Source of the DNA: Lamellibrachia satsuma
Taxonomy: Eukaryota; Annelida; Polychaeta; Sabellida; Siboglinidae
Reading direction: 5' to 3'
Length of the DNA: 64,000 nt
Assembly (NCBI GenBank): GCA_033239005.1
Contig: BSQZ01000078.1
Span: 2,222,542-2,286,541 of the forward strand
Shown: piece after piece, positions 1 to 47,239 of the stretch
How positions within the stretch are numbered: the stretch's first letter is position 1
Layout: each line of letters starts with the position of its first letter
Translations under genes and position numbers: made by a program
The notes under the pieces: model-generated
The model's input: only the letters and a program-made list of their open reading frames with translations
Told to the model about the DNA's origin: nothing
Database searches by the model: none

Positions 1-105
1 GAAAGTTACGAGGGAAGAGTCGAAGTGTAGAAATTTAACAATGTTATCTCTTGATTTGCAGTTTCGTGTACATACAGGCATTTACCAGCTCCCGCTATTC
101 AATTG

Positions 106-249
<144 letters not shown>

Positions 250-289
250 GTGACACTTAAGTTAAATAGGATTTAGAAATGCGCAAATA

Positions 290-1060
290 AGTGAGGCTAC
301 TTGACGAGGCGACACGCTCCCCTACCTTGCTGATGATGTAAATGCTCTTGCAGCTGGCCTAGCGATCAAAATACAAGAACCGAAGTTTCTCTTCATCGCG
401 CATATACTTGACGCAGTGCTTGGCCTTCTCCAGCCGTCTAATCGACTGTCGCAAGCAGAGATGACTGGTATTAGGCGTGGAACTGACTGAAAGCACCATC
501 TTGGCAGTAACAGCTTTGAGAACAGATGAGCAATTCCAATACTTGCTGACTACATCGGGAGCAAAACTTGCAATGCAGTCACACGAATTGGGACCGACGC
601 CCGTTTCGGTGAACGCTGTAAGCCAGTGTGTGCAGCCTTGACGACACTTAGCCCCAATTGTAATGATATTTTTATGTCAAAGAGATGAAGCCATTGTTGG
701 AGCTTATTCCAGACCCCATCATTGAGAAATATCTGTGTCACGAGGGAGAAGTTGCAAAACCCCTGATCCTTTAAAAAATCACCCAAGGACACAACATCTT
801 CCAAAACATTGCGGCAGTGCAGAAAGTTGTGGTTACGTACAAAGAGGCGTTTCCAATGTTGTATATTTATTTAATGTGCTCGAACATTTGGTGCTTCAAC
901 CGCAGTGTGTTTGAGGCGAGCTGTTTCACACTTACACGAACATTTACTCCTTACCGACGGTCAATGCTCCAACGACGCCTAAGCGACCTCATCCTCCTCT
1001 CGTTCGAGCGAGACCTCACACAAAGCATGTCTTTGTCAAACAATTCCAGCAGCTAAGCAG
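290..1060 (+). mobile_element. Degraded hAT-like transposase / ZNF862-KIAA1586-like remnant
   Basis: Pieces of coding-like sequence in shifting frames. Around 360-450 the translation contains FIAHILDAVLGLLQPSNRLSQ, which resembles the segment preceding the hAT catalytic core in ZNF862/KIAA1586-like proteins. Around 945-1030 the reading YRRSMLQRRLSDLILLSFERD resembles the C-terminal hAT dimerisation domain (usual pattern: arginine-rich turn, then ERLS.LALL.IE). Stops and frame changes between these islands show it is broken. No terminal inverted repeats or target-site duplications were found. An alternative is a decayed host gene domesticated from hAT. Confidence 0.4.
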
Positions 1061-1282
1061 ACGTATTCTGTTCTGCTAGCTGTATGCGACTGCGAGACAA
1101 TTTAATTCGGACTGTAAACTGGGACACTGTTTTAATTCTTCCCTAATTCTTCCGTAATTCCTAACCGCATTTTAATCTACTCATACTTGTAATAAAGGGT
1201 TATACAATGATGTCATGTCATTTAATGTTTTATTATTGTCATAACAATTCGTATCATGTTATGCGCTACATTTGCCAATGTT

Positions 1283-1974
1283 GGTGCCCCTCCACACACA
1301 GCTGGTGCCCCTCCATACACAGATGGTGCCCCTCCATACACAGCTGGTGCCCCTCCATACACAGCTGGTGACCCTCCATACACAGCTGGTGCCCCACCAT
1401 ACACAGCTGGTAACCCTCCATACACAGCTGGTGCCCCTCCACACACAGCTGGTGCCCCTCCACACACAGCTGGTGCCCCTCCATACACAGCTGGTGACCC
1501 TCCATACACAGCTGGTGCCCCTCCATACACAGCTGGTAACCCTCCATACACAGCTGGTGCCCCCCCATACACAGCTGGTGACCCTCCATACACAGCTGGT
1601 GCTCCTCCACACACAGCTGGTGCCCCTCCATACACAGCTGGTGACCCTCCATACACAGCTAGTGCCCCTCCTTACACAGGTGGTAACCCTCCATACACAG
1701 CTGGTGCCCCTCCATACACAGCTGGTGCCCCTCCACACACAGCTGGTAACTCTCCATACACAGCTGGTGCCCCTCCATACACAGCTGGTGCCCCTCCATA
1801 CACAGCTGGTGCCCCTCCATACACAGCTGGTTCCCCTCCACAAACAACTGGTGCCCCTCCACAAACAGCTGGTGCCCCTCCATACACAGCTGATGACCCT
1901 CCATACACAGCTAGTGCCCCTCCTTACACATGTGGTAACCCTCCATACACAGCTGATGCCCCTCCATACACAGC
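1283..1974. repeat. 21-bp minisatellite, about 33 copies
   Basis: Tandem unit GGTGCCCCTCCATACACAGCT with point variants (GTGACC, GTAACC, CACACA). Because 21 is a multiple of 3, several frames on both strands stay open. On the + strand one frame reads as a heptapeptide GAPPYTA repeat over 247 codons. No splice sites, signal peptide or non-repeat coding flank support translation, so I call a satellite rather than a structural protein gene. Confidence 0.95.
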
Positions 1975-2129
1975 CTCCTGCCTACGGGCCTGGTCGTAGG
2001 TGTTGTGTAGGTGGGGTACGAGACCTCGACGAGGTGTCGTGTCTACGATGTCGGTGTCACGTTGCAGGAAGCCGACCAGACAGAACATGTGCAGGTATCG
2101 CTTCAGGTGTCGGAGAACGGTGACCGGCG

Positions 2130-3640
2130 CCCTCGGGGTTAGGCCACAGTTAGTTTCAAAGTCAATGTAGACTTATTGCGTGATTATAAAAAAATTAACC
2201 CATCAAAATATTAAAAGAAGTCCACTGTAGATACGATTCCAAAGGGCTGGACAAATTTAGTCGAAATTAATTATCTTAAACTCTTAATATTGTTGTTAAT
2301 GTGCTTAGTGGCAGTTTCAGTAAACTATTAATACTCCGACGGCTGTTTCTGGAATATCATCATACAATCCACACGCGTCTTCAAATGCCCCGTAATGCAC
2401 AGAGTCAATGCCAAATCCGAAATATCAAACTTACCAACCTTGCTAGTTGACCAAACAGTTACTTCATGACTAATAAGGCACTGGAATCAACTAACTGCAC
2501 CCGTAAAAGTAACTGTCATCAAGCGGCACCACGTGACACAGACAGTTGTCTGTCATTGACCAGAGGAAGAACTCCCTTGTCGGTGTCACGTTGTGCTTTC
2601 CCACATACATTTATGTCAGCCTGTTGGGATGTTGTCCTCGAGAAAGTATCAACGACATGCCACCATGGTAGATGGACACATTTATAATACCAAATGGAAT
2701 AACCATAAATATGATTAACTTAGTATAAAACAAATTTAAAGCGTTTTATTGGTTGAATACGTGGCAGGCGAATAAAGACAGATGTGCAGTGTTTGGAGTC
2801 ATAGTGAGCGATATGGTGTAATGGTTGTATTGAGACTGTGCGACATGCTCATATTCTTTTATTGGTTGTGTTATTTTCAAGTATTTCAGTGCTATTGTCT
2901 CATCTTAGATGTTAGATGTTAAGGTATAATGTGACATTGGCAGATAAATACGTGCATGTGTGAATGGGAGAAAAGTGAACTGCAGGTGTATAAAGCCGGG
3001 GCAGGTTTACGGCGGAAGGGAAGTTCTGATGCATTTTCCTTTCGAGTGATACTGTACAATCCCAATAGACATCGTTTGGAAATAAGACAATAAAGGATCG
3101 CGGAATGCAGAAGACCACATTTAGGTTTACCATATTATTGTTTATATGGATCCTTAGAAATGTGTATGCTTTCAAATGATGATAAGCCCCAACTACGTCA
3201 TCTCCTCTGTGAAAATGAATCAAGAATATTATACACTCCGATTTTTAGGAATTCCAAAACCTGATCTCCCTTAATTTCGACCAATCCCGGTTACTGATTT
3301 TGAAATATTGGCGCGTTTTTCTCTGATCGCTTCTGTGCTATTACACGAGCGCTCGGCGACAGTTTATTGCCGTCACTTGAAAGCACTAGTGCTATATAGT
3401 ACTCGACAATATTAAATTAGTTCAATTTATCAGCAAGGAATCGCGCAGAAAATCACGCAATCCAATCGTCAATGGATTAGAGGCGCCCCATAAATTCCCT
3501 AGTGCCTCGTGACAGTCGTCATCATCACCTTGGTCGGCCTGTTCCCGCTCCCTCGTCACCAGTGGCCTGTTGCGTGACACAGGTCAACTTCCAGCCCAAG
3601 TTAAGCTATTTATCACCTAGGTGGCACTTAGCCACTAGGG
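2130..3640. other. Non-coding stretch without recognisable features
   Basis: Ordinary AT-rich DNA. No repeats, conserved coding segments or RNA genes are visible. The short open frames here have no recognisable motifs. Confidence 0.6.
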
Positions 3641-3716
3641 GTGGTTGGGTGGTTGCATGACAGGTGCCCAGCTGAGATCCTGCCCAGAGTAGGACACAAA
3701 GCACTAAAGACTAAGC

Positions 3717-3887
<171 letters not shown>

Positions 3888-4587
3888 TAAAAAATGATGA
3901 TATTCAGCTTCTTTAATGTTCTGTTTTCGAATGTGTCATCTTTTCAGAATCGTTGATGCAGTTTGCGGTAACTTGGAGTTTAATATAATAATAATAATAG
4001 TAATATATGCTAATACTAATTATTCACAAATAATTGTTCTACATGGCATAAAGGCTAAATATTAGATGATCGCATATGTTCATTAACATATTTTACATAA
4101 GTCATAAGAAACATATTACTAATATAATAATATATATTTTATTTGATCCTGGAAGATTGTTCATCACAGCATATTAAACATTAATAACATGGTCTAGAAT
4201 TTTAAATAAACCAATAAATAAATTAATATACTACTAATGATACTTATTATTTTAAAATAAATATTGCACAATATAATAGTAATAATATAATAATTAATTA
4301 ATTAATTAATCAATACACATAAATAATAATTAATAAAAACAATTGTAATATAAATATAAATATAAATAAAATAATGTTTTTAAGCATTGCCAACTAACGG
4401 GAATAAGATTGCAGAAATTATTAATTATTAAATAACAGTGAGTAGAGCAACTGTCGTGTCTGTCTGCTTGATATACAAATAAAATAGAGTTGTTTTAATG
4501 GTTGTGGTTACATTCACAAGGGGAAGTGAAATTAATAATGTAATTTTAAACAAGCAGTCATGCAACTACACCTAAGCATCTCCCCAG

Positions 4588-5056
4588 CTAGATGGGAACA
4601 TCTACTTAGGGAATGGGGACCTCTACGCAGGGGATGGGGACCTCTACGAATGGAACGAGGACCTCTACGCAGAGAAGTGGGACATCTACGCATGGAACGA
4701 GGATCTATACGCAGATAATGGGAACATCTACTCAGAGAATGGGGACCTCTACGCAGGAAATGGGGACCTCTACGCATGGAACGAGGATCTATACGCAGAT
4801 AATGGGAACATCTACTCAGAGAATGGGGACCTCTACGCAGGAAATAGGGACATCTACGCATGGAACGAGGACCTCTACGCAGAGAATGGGCACCTCTACG
4901 CATGGAACGAGGACCTCTACCCAGAGAATTGGGACCTCTACGCATGGAACAAGGACCTCTAGGCAGATAATTGGGACCTCTACGCATGGAACGAGGACTA
5001 CTACGCAGAGAATGGGGACTTCTACGCAGGGAATTGAGATCTCTACTCAGAAAGTG
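4588..5056. repeat. 21-bp minisatellite (GGACCTCTACGCAGAGAATGG-like), about 22 copies
   Basis: Tandem 21-bp units around the core GACCTCTACGCA. Two subtypes alternate (CTACGCAT-GGAAC and CTACGCAG-GAAAT), and a block of four units is repeated as a higher-order unit between about 4680 and 4850. Degenerate relatives with GACCTCTCC continue near 5695-5820. Open on both strands only because of the 3n period. Confidence 0.93.
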
Positions 5057-5164
5057 TAGACCTCCTTACAGAGAGGGCTAACTTCTCCATGACGAGTAAT
5101 GATCTCTTCACGTAAAGCTAAGACATACCTTCAGAACGCGATGACCTATCACCAAAGAGTGAAT

Positions 5165-5660
5165 AACTTAGATTAATAACAAGATTGAACAAGAACAAGA
5201 TCGCCATCCACGGCAAGGGCACAAGGAAGCAATTGGCTTATCGAGAGTCCAACATTTTTCTTCTATGTGTAACCCGTCCTCTTGATGTATGCGCCATCCT
5301 TGTTTTTAAATATGTTCACGCTGCTAGCAGTTACATAATCTGTAGATAATTTGTTCCATTCATTTATTGTCCTATGTGAGAACGAGTACTTCCTGATATC
5401 CAATATATACTAATCCTTTAGTAATGTTACCTCATATCCTCTAGTTTTGCTATCTTTCTTGAGTGAGAACAAAATATTTTTATCAATATTTTCATACCCA
5501 TTCAATATCTCCAAAAATCAATTTGATCTTCTCTTTACCACCTTGTCTCTAGGGTTGTTAAACCACATTCTTTTAGGCGTTCTTCATAACTAAGGTCTCT
5601 CTGTTCTGGAATCATTTTAGTTGCTCTCCTCTGTATTCGTGCAAGCGTAGAACTATATAT
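5165..5660 (-). mobile_element. LINE 3' end fragment (jockey/CR1-like reverse-transcriptase tail)
   Basis: On the minus strand, from about 5655 downwards, it reads RIQRRATKMIPEQRDLSYEE, then ERLKECGLTTLETR. This is a well-known C-terminal segment of non-LTR reverse transcriptases. It continues, broken by frameshifts, into INEWNKLSTDY near 5360. The 3' tail with the recurring 'actctcgataagccaattg' segment lies near 5230. Several other copies of this family occur in the window (14.8, 37.1, 39.2, 47.0, 48.3 and 55.5 kb). Clearly non-functional. Confidence 0.8.
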
Positions 5661-6590
5661 AGATGCATGTGTGAACTTCCTACAAAGAACATAAATCGAG
5701 GACCTCTCCAAATAGAGTGAAGATCTCTGTACATAGAGTGACTATCTCCAGCAGCAAGGAGTGGGGACCTCTCCGTCACTTGATGACCTCTCCGTGGACA
5801 GAGAAGACCTCTCCACGGTGTTAATTAAACATGTAGGCACATGTGACATTCTTCGAACGGCAGACAAAGAAGACTAACACAGCTTCAGTGCGACCGTAAG
5901 CAGCTGGAGGCATCTTTCTCAATAACAATCCTTAATTAGCACGCCGCTAGGAATGCGACCAACATTACCGCTACTCACGACACCACTCCCCTCGTGGTTG
6001 ACACAGTACAGCAGCGTGTCGCCATCGACCTTTTGTGTTGATAGCAAAACTCGACGTCATCAACAGCACGACCGTCTCTTCGTTAGGAAATGTCGTCAGA
6101 AATCTATGCGGCTTAAATAAGAAAAGCCCATCATTTGAATACTTAAGAACAGCTAACAGCGCAGACAGTAAATCATTTATTGGAATTACAAAACTGAGTT
6201 GAATTAATTATTATTTTTACGTTAATAATTACTTATTTATACTCGTTCCACATATCGCTATTTTTGTAAGTCCAGTGGACAGAATTGTTTGATTGAAATC
6301 ATTTTATATAAAATTAATCATCGATTTAAATAATGTTTTAAATCAGTCAAAAAAATCATTGATTTTTTTATTTGGTATCAGTTGCTGATGTGTTACACAT
6401 TTCTGCATAGTGAATGCAGTGAAGCAGCAGATATTTGTCTTCAAGGGGCAGTATCTTTTCAAGAAGGAAACCCTGAGATAAAATCTCATTAATCAAAGAC
6501 TTGTACTAGTTGTTACTTCAATAATATGTTAACTCAATTGAAACCATCTGCACTAGTATAGTATGGTACCAATTTGCAGTTTGGCTGGAG

Positions 6591-7540
6591 TTCACTGAGT
6601 AACAAACGATGACCACACATGTCATTGCCAGCAACAACATGCCTTCTAGTACACTGAGCAACAAACTATGACCACACAGGTCATTGCCAGCAACAACATG
6701 CCTTCTAGTACACTGAGCAACAAACAATGACCACACAGGTCATTGCCAGCAACAACATGCCTTCTAGTACACTGAGCAACAAACAATGACCAAACAGGTC
6801 ATTGCCAGCAACAACATGCCTTCTAGTACACTGAGCAACAAACAATGACCACACATGTCATTGCCAGCAACAACATGCCTTCTAGTACACTGAGCAACAA
6901 ACTATGACCACACATGTCATTGCCAGCCACAACATGCCTTCTAGTACACTGAGCAACAAACAATGACCAAACAGGTCATTGCCAGCAGCAACATGCCTTC
7001 TAGTACACTGAGCAACAAACAATGACCAAACAGGTCATTGCCAGCAACAACATGCCTTCTAGTACACTGAGCAACAAACAATGACCACACATGTCACTGC
7101 CAGCAACAACATGCCTTCTAGTACACTGAGCAACAAACTATGACCACACATGTCATTGCCAGCCACAACATGCCTTCTAGTACACTGAGCAACAAACAAT
7201 GACCAAACAGGTCATTGCCAGCAGCAACATGCCTTCTAGTACACTGAGCAACAAACAATGACCAAACAGGTCATTGCCAGCAACAACATGCCTTCTAGTA
7301 CACTGAGCAACAAACTATGACCAAACAGGTCATTGCCAGCAACAACATGCCTTCTAGTACACTGAGCAACAAACAATGACCAAACAGGTCATTGCCAGCA
7401 ACAACATGCCTTCTAGTACACTAAGCAACAAACAATGACCACACAGATCATTGCCAGCAACAACATGCCTTCTAGTACACTAAGCAACAAACGATGACCA
7501 CACAGGTCATTACCAGCCACAACATGCCTTCTAGTAATAT
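6591..7540. repeat. 59-bp minisatellite, about 16 copies
   Basis: The unit starts AACAAACAATGACCACACAG and contains GTCATTGCCAGCAACAACAT and CCTTCTAGTACACTGAGC. Copies begin at 6601, 6660, 6719 and so on. The segment CAATGACC-ACACA-GGTCATTG is a near-perfect inverted repeat inside each unit. Variants (AAACAGG, ACACATG) recur in order, suggesting block duplication. Confidence 0.95.
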
Positions 7541-7559
7541 TTATGGCCTAGGAACTACA

Positions 7560-8384
7560 AGCGGCTGTGGACACTATCTCAATTCAATGAGCCCAACATC
7601 AGCTCCACGTTATCTACTCTGTAGTCTGTTTTAGAGTGTTCATTTGATTTTAAGTGGTTATTTTACTAAAGCACTTCTAAAGTTGTTTAATGGCCATATT
7701 TATAAATTTACAGTTAAACAGAACAAAATTACTAAAGATTTAACGTGATTGTATATTGCAACATGTAATTGTTAACAATGGTAATAGACAGCTGACAGTT
7801 CTTATACAATATTTTTTAAATGACATATATGTTGCTGTTCTAAGTCAACCTATATATTCCGTTGAAATGGTTTCGTGGACCTGTCAACGAAATGAACCAA
7901 GCCGGACGGATCGATTTCACTCAAGGCCGCCGCGGTTACTTTAACCATGTGCTATGTCAGCAACTGTTGAAATGTCGACGTGAGTTGAAAGTGCAGCGAC
8001 AAATCGTTAAGCCTTTCGATGTTTGTCTGTAGTCATACGATTGAACGCACTCAACTGAACGTGGCGCCCAAGAGACGTAGGATGTACGTCTGCATATAGA
8101 CACATATTTCTAAGTACTAACCTGTATTCTCAAATGCACGATTTAATTTAATTTTAAAGTGAATTTCATAAACACAACATAATATGACGTAACATAAACA
8201 TAATATACATTTATTTAACAACATAATAATACAAGGCACATACAATAACATATAGCAAAGGCGTACGTTATGTTGTACGGTAGTCACAGGCTTAATGCCG
8301 TCTTCCTGTAACGCTATCAAGAATTATTTCCCAAATTGACCAATATACCTATTTCCCTTAAGACAACGTATTTTGTAAAAGGAA
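7560..8384. other. Non-coding stretch without recognisable features
   Basis: Unique AT-rich sequence between the 59-bp satellite and a LINE fragment. I see no supported gene, RNA or repeat. Confidence 0.5.
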
Positions 8385-8565
8385 AACAGAAAAGGGTGCC
8401 AGAAGGAGAGTGGAAAGACGAAGATTAAGGTGGAGAGACAATGTGAGGGGAGATCTTGGAAAAGCAGGTGTGAACAGCACAGACTGGGAGAAAGTGACAG
8501 AAAATCGAGACAGTTGGAGACAAGTCGTCGAGAGAAAGAAAAAAGAGAAACAGTTTTGTAAAATG
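8385..8565 (+). mobile_element. LINE C-terminal fragment (endonuclease-reverse transcriptase type)
   Basis: Reads RRRLRWRDNVRGDLGKAGVN followed by TDWEKVTENRDSWRQVVE. This matches the typical end of a class of non-LTR retroelement ORF2 proteins (RGRPRLRW.D.V..DL ... DR..WR..V). A second member of the family lies at 25.69 kb. Truncated at its 5' side, as usual for LINE insertions. Confidence 0.7.
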
Positions 8566-8860
8566 GTCATGCGATGTTTATGTCTAACTAGCATTATGGC
8601 GAAAGCTTTCACTTACAGCACCATCTAGCGGAATAACAATGCGTTATAACCACATAATTATATTTATTTGTAGAACAGTGACCCGGTCGATTATTTATCG
8701 ACACATGTATGCGCAAGGCCGTTTTTAAGACCGTAGTATTAATCTACTATCGAAAGATGTGACCATGAAATTGGCGCGTCGAGGAATAAACGCTCGACAG
8801 ATTTCGAGTTTACGACCTGGTTATGCGTTGGCCGACCTGGGTCGCATAGATAATTCGATG

Positions 8861-9153
8861 CATTGTGCAAATGCGTGGCGCACAGAAATCAATACGTGGC
8901 CCATCCCGCCGAGCGCGTTGCCGTGCCAATCCTAGAAGGCTGCCAGGAAATGACTCGGCCGCCGTTGACGTCACCATCGACGTCACCGCTCAATGGACTG
9001 CATTGGTCGTGTTTATGTTAAGCATAACCGTCGGGTTTGTGTCGCGACAACGTCGTGTTCTGATCGTGTCCTCGTTACCACTGTGCTCGTTGCCGTTTCT
9101 CGCGACCGCCTCGCCGACTCCTGCCGCCGGTGAGTGTCCAACACGCCGCGGTG
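8861..9153 (+). promoter_or_regulatory. Probable PCSK2 5' UTR / proximal promoter with two CRE-like sites
   Basis: A locally CpG-rich segment directly upstream of the PCSK2 start. It contains a perfect palindromic CRE, TGACGTCA, at 8966-8973, and a second GACGTCA at 8979-8985. CREB-family sites are common in neuroendocrine promoters, which fits PC2's usual expression, but the transcription start cannot be placed from sequence alone. A donor-like GTGAGT at 9130 could belong to an alternative leader exon. Confidence 0.4.
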
Positions 9154-43350
<34,197 letters not shown>

Positions 43351-46200
43351 TTCGCCGGTTGGTCGCCTGGTGGCGTTAAGGCGCAGGTCAGTCGCTGGGG
43401 GCGCCTGCGCTGCATGATGGCCGCTACTCTGGACCTACATCAGCTACATGTAAAAGTCGATGCAGTATTATCACCACTGATACAAATGGCAGTAGTATCA
43501 TATCTGATAGGATAAATTGATTATGTATTAGGCTGAAATCGATTAATTAAGATGAAGAAGATATTCCGATATAAATTATCTTATGGTTCGGTGGTTTATC
43601 CATAGAACAGCTGCCACCTAGCGGATGGAAATAAACTCGAATAGCCTAACTAATCCGAAGTAAATTTCGCACAATAGTTAACATTCCTATATCGTTAGTG
43701 TCTCAAGATATTGTTATTATATTTAAGAGTTATATTTCAACTTTGGCGTTTATGTTGGGGATGTGTAATGATGGTGATTTGTGAACATCATCGTCCATAT
43801 AAGATACAACGGGCGTAAAACGGAGAATTACCGTATGTATACGCACGTTATTGTAGGGTTGTGTGATATTTACTCTTGCTGTGTTCATATGATCTTTCCG
43901 TAAGCATGAGCGTGTGTTGTGCATTGGGTTGTATAATCAAATATCACGCTATTCAAATTGCAGTTCATCGATTGTACAACTAGGCCGGCCAAAAGAAGAA
44001 CGCCAATGTTGGGAAAGAATACGAATACTTACATTTAAACCAGAGCCATTGGTTTAACTCAGCTAGGAAAATTTATTGAGCCAATGGCGGCCCATGAAGG
44101 AAATAAATGAATGCTTCATTAGCCCAATCAGTTTTGTTAGCTGTACTACCCTGTCTACATAGCCATGCTGTGATGATAAGTTATGTTGTTTAGATGACTA
44201 CGTGTGTCTTGGTAAATGTAACGGGGTAATTCGATAGACCCGACTGTCTAAATATGGACCTGACGATAAAAACAAGCCCGGTATATCAATCTTTAATGTT
44301 ATCCACTGCAGAAGGAGCATCGAAATCAAACAATCGCAAGAGTTGTGTGGCATTGATGACATACAATGCTATGATCAAAATATGAGTAGATCAAACCAGG
44401 TAAAATGATTACTAGAAAATAAGTGAATAAAGTTAACTAAGGTTCGCCACAGCGCAGTATATGCATTCAATCAATGAACTGCACAAGATCAATGAACATA
44501 TCCATGACGTGGATGCTGCTGGTTGTCGTTCAAACTTGAGATTATCGTAAATAGAGGTATAATCTAATGTCATCACGTGTAACATGGGAACTGCTGGGCG
44601 GACAATGACAGGAATGGAGAGTAGAGAATGGTATATTTTTCTGGCTAAATCGTAGTGCCGTGAACATGGAAGCGGTATTTGTCAAAAAGTAGTTCCTGAC
44701 CCAGACTGCGTACAATGAAGGCCTCGCGAGTGGATTATGCCAGGAGTTGATATATACATCCCTCGTAACCCGTGTCGCAGTTCCCATATTCCAAGTATTT
44801 TGTCGCATCATGGTTAGACGTAATCGTGCTAGTAATGCTGTTTTATTCGTATATGTGTAAGACGTAAGATGTATAAATGTACAACCCACATGTAAATATA
44901 TGTTCGCATATATGTGCGTAGACTATATTTCTGAATATGCGAATTTAAATGTTAAAACAATAGTATAACTTTCGGCTACCGTAATGCATAAGCTAATTTA
45001 TCTAAAACAAGATCTAACCTGTCTTTATTCCAACAAATGGAAGCGTCAAATATACTGAAATTGCGTGTTTAATCAACATTATGTAATTTAAATATTTAAT
45101 GCGATATTGATTTATTCTGGAGTTTTGTGAATATGTGCGTATTTCATAGCGGTCTTCGTACCCAGCTAACTGAGGTGTATCGGTTACACTCTCTCTAGGT
45201 TGAAATTGTTATTTATTGTCGGTGACTGTCTATTTATTGTTGGCTAGCACATTAGAGGCTATACATATACCAGTCAGTACAAACTTGACGATTCACAGAG
45301 ATACTGTTCTAGATACGTGCGCACGCTTCAATGTAGTTCGTTGTATCCAACGAAAACAGAATATTTTAGAAATAAAATCAATGCTAAGAATGTTTTTTTA
45401 ACGACACATAGATACGGAGAAAGGTACGATTGTCCCACTGAGCACATTTAGATTAACATACTGTTGAGGCTAATTTATAAATTGTGTTCTGTCATCAACC
45501 GTACATAGTAATATCTCATATATAAATTTGTTGAATTATATTGAATTATCGAGCTGTAATGATGTTGCAAGAGCTTACCCTGTTAAAACTTTAGGAACCG
45601 TCATACATGTTAGAATTATTTGACGTTCTTATAACTACCCTGCATATTATTAGCACATATTAATGTAAACCAAAACAAGTTATGTTATTTTGTCTGAAAT
45701 CTAAAGCATTGTTGCGAAATCGTATATTCATTACACATTAGTGTACGACTGTTTCCACATTGTCGATTACACTTTAGTTGCCTCGTGAAAGAAAGAAAAA
45801 GACGCGTTGTACTGTTGCATGCGATTCTTCATAGATACCTTGCTGCGTTCTATATAAAACAAAATTAAGCGACGATGGCGCGTTGTGGCGATAGACTGAC
45901 GCCGTGAAATCTAAACTATTACGTACAGTATAATTTTGTATGGCGAATGGCTTGATGTTAACATCGCTGGTGCCCGAACCGCTGGTCCCCTCTGCAATGC
46001 CCGTGTGTTCGTGACAACATGACATCAATCACAATGTCGCCATTGTTGTCGCTACGCACGACTCTCCATCGAAACATTCCGTACTGGTGGCACACGATTA
46101 ACGCACGATCTATGGAATGTTATTCAGGATGTAATATGAATTCGCACACGATGTTATGGTGATGTGTATATATGTTAAGCAAATAAACGTTCTTGAAACT
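43351..46200 (+). terminator. PCSK2 3' UTR candidates with several poly(A) signals
   Basis: AATAAA occurs at 43630-43635, 44102-44107, 44426-44431 and near 46184. The first gives a compact 3' UTR of about 300 bases. The last is followed by a GT-rich stretch and would give a 2.8-kb UTR. Sequence alone cannot decide. No other gene is seen here. Confidence 0.4.
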
Positions 46201-46204
46201 GTTC

Positions 46205-46980
46205 ACCTGTCTTGTAATCTTAGAAATTAGGCGTGACAGATGGGTCAGTGATTTGAGTCGAACAATTATTTTCCTCTGGGTCATTGATTCAACTCGACTT
46301 ATTTGAGTAAGTGGATCGGCTCGATTCTTTTCTTTATGCTGGTGACTCGAGTGAAGAGTTGTATGGCCTCTTGGAATCTATGTACAAGACAGAAACACGA
46401 ATCATGCTATTGACCATAATTCAATCGCTTATTTATGTTACAAAATTAAGCAACATCCGAGAGTATAGCTAGCATAATCTTTCTAAGCTTCGAATTATTG
46501 CAAGCTTCGAAGTAGTACTGCACGCACGCACAAACACACACACACAAACGCACACGCACACGCACACACATTCAATCAGCGTTTAAGCCAGTATGCTTTA
46601 TACACGCAGCCTTCCTAGTTGTTCCCTTCGCCGCCTCGTTGGAATGATGTCGGCTGCACTCGCTAGATATATTTGTTACAGTACTAAATTAACAAACAAC
46701 GTTAGACGCTTGTGTTAATTATAACCTAGTGTGTGTCACCCCATTTAGAAAACGTGGCAATCCAAACGTAATGCGTTAGCAAACATATATCTGGCCTGTG
46801 AAATTGTACTGCATATTTGTATAATTTTGCAGACTAAGTTTTTTTCCGACTAAATTAATTGAGATCAAATTTAGTTCGTTGAATGCTTCATAGTTAATTT
46901 CCACTGGGGGCCATATCCCAAACACAGCTGTTTGATTAAACTGGATTATACTGTGCTGCTAGGGACGAAATGTGCATCCA
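46205..46980. other. Intergenic stretch with short CA-rich tract
   Basis: A CACG/CA tract lies at 46520-46570. Nothing else recognisable. Confidence 0.5.
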
Positions 46981-46984
46981 CTAT

Positions 46985-47070
46985 TTACAGCTAAAGGCTT
47001 CCCTGTCCACTTGCTATCAAGAACTTGTTGCTTTGCCGGATGGCAAACTTGTTAAATATTGCACGCACAT
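46985..47070 (+). mobile_element. LINE 3' tail fragment
   Basis: GGCTTCCCTGTCCACTTGCT and 'ttgttgctttgccggatggcaa' match the terminal non-coding tail of the LINE family at 14.8 and 39.2 kb. Confidence 0.55.
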
Positions 47071-47084
47071 ACAACAGGCAATTA

Positions 47085-47235
47085 TTGTGATTCTGATAAT
47101 AAAATACAAAAGGTAGTTGTTGTGATTCTGATAATAAAATACAAAATGTAGTTGTTGTGATTCTGATAATAAAATACAAAAGGTAATTGTTGTGATTCTT
47201 ATAAAAAAATACAAAAGGTAATTTTTGTGATTTTG
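47085..47235. repeat. ~36-bp tandem repeat, about 4 copies
   Basis: Units TTGTTGTGATTCTGATAATA + AAATACAAAAGGTAG directly at the end of the LINE tail. Confidence 0.92.
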
Positions 47236-47239
47236 GTAA

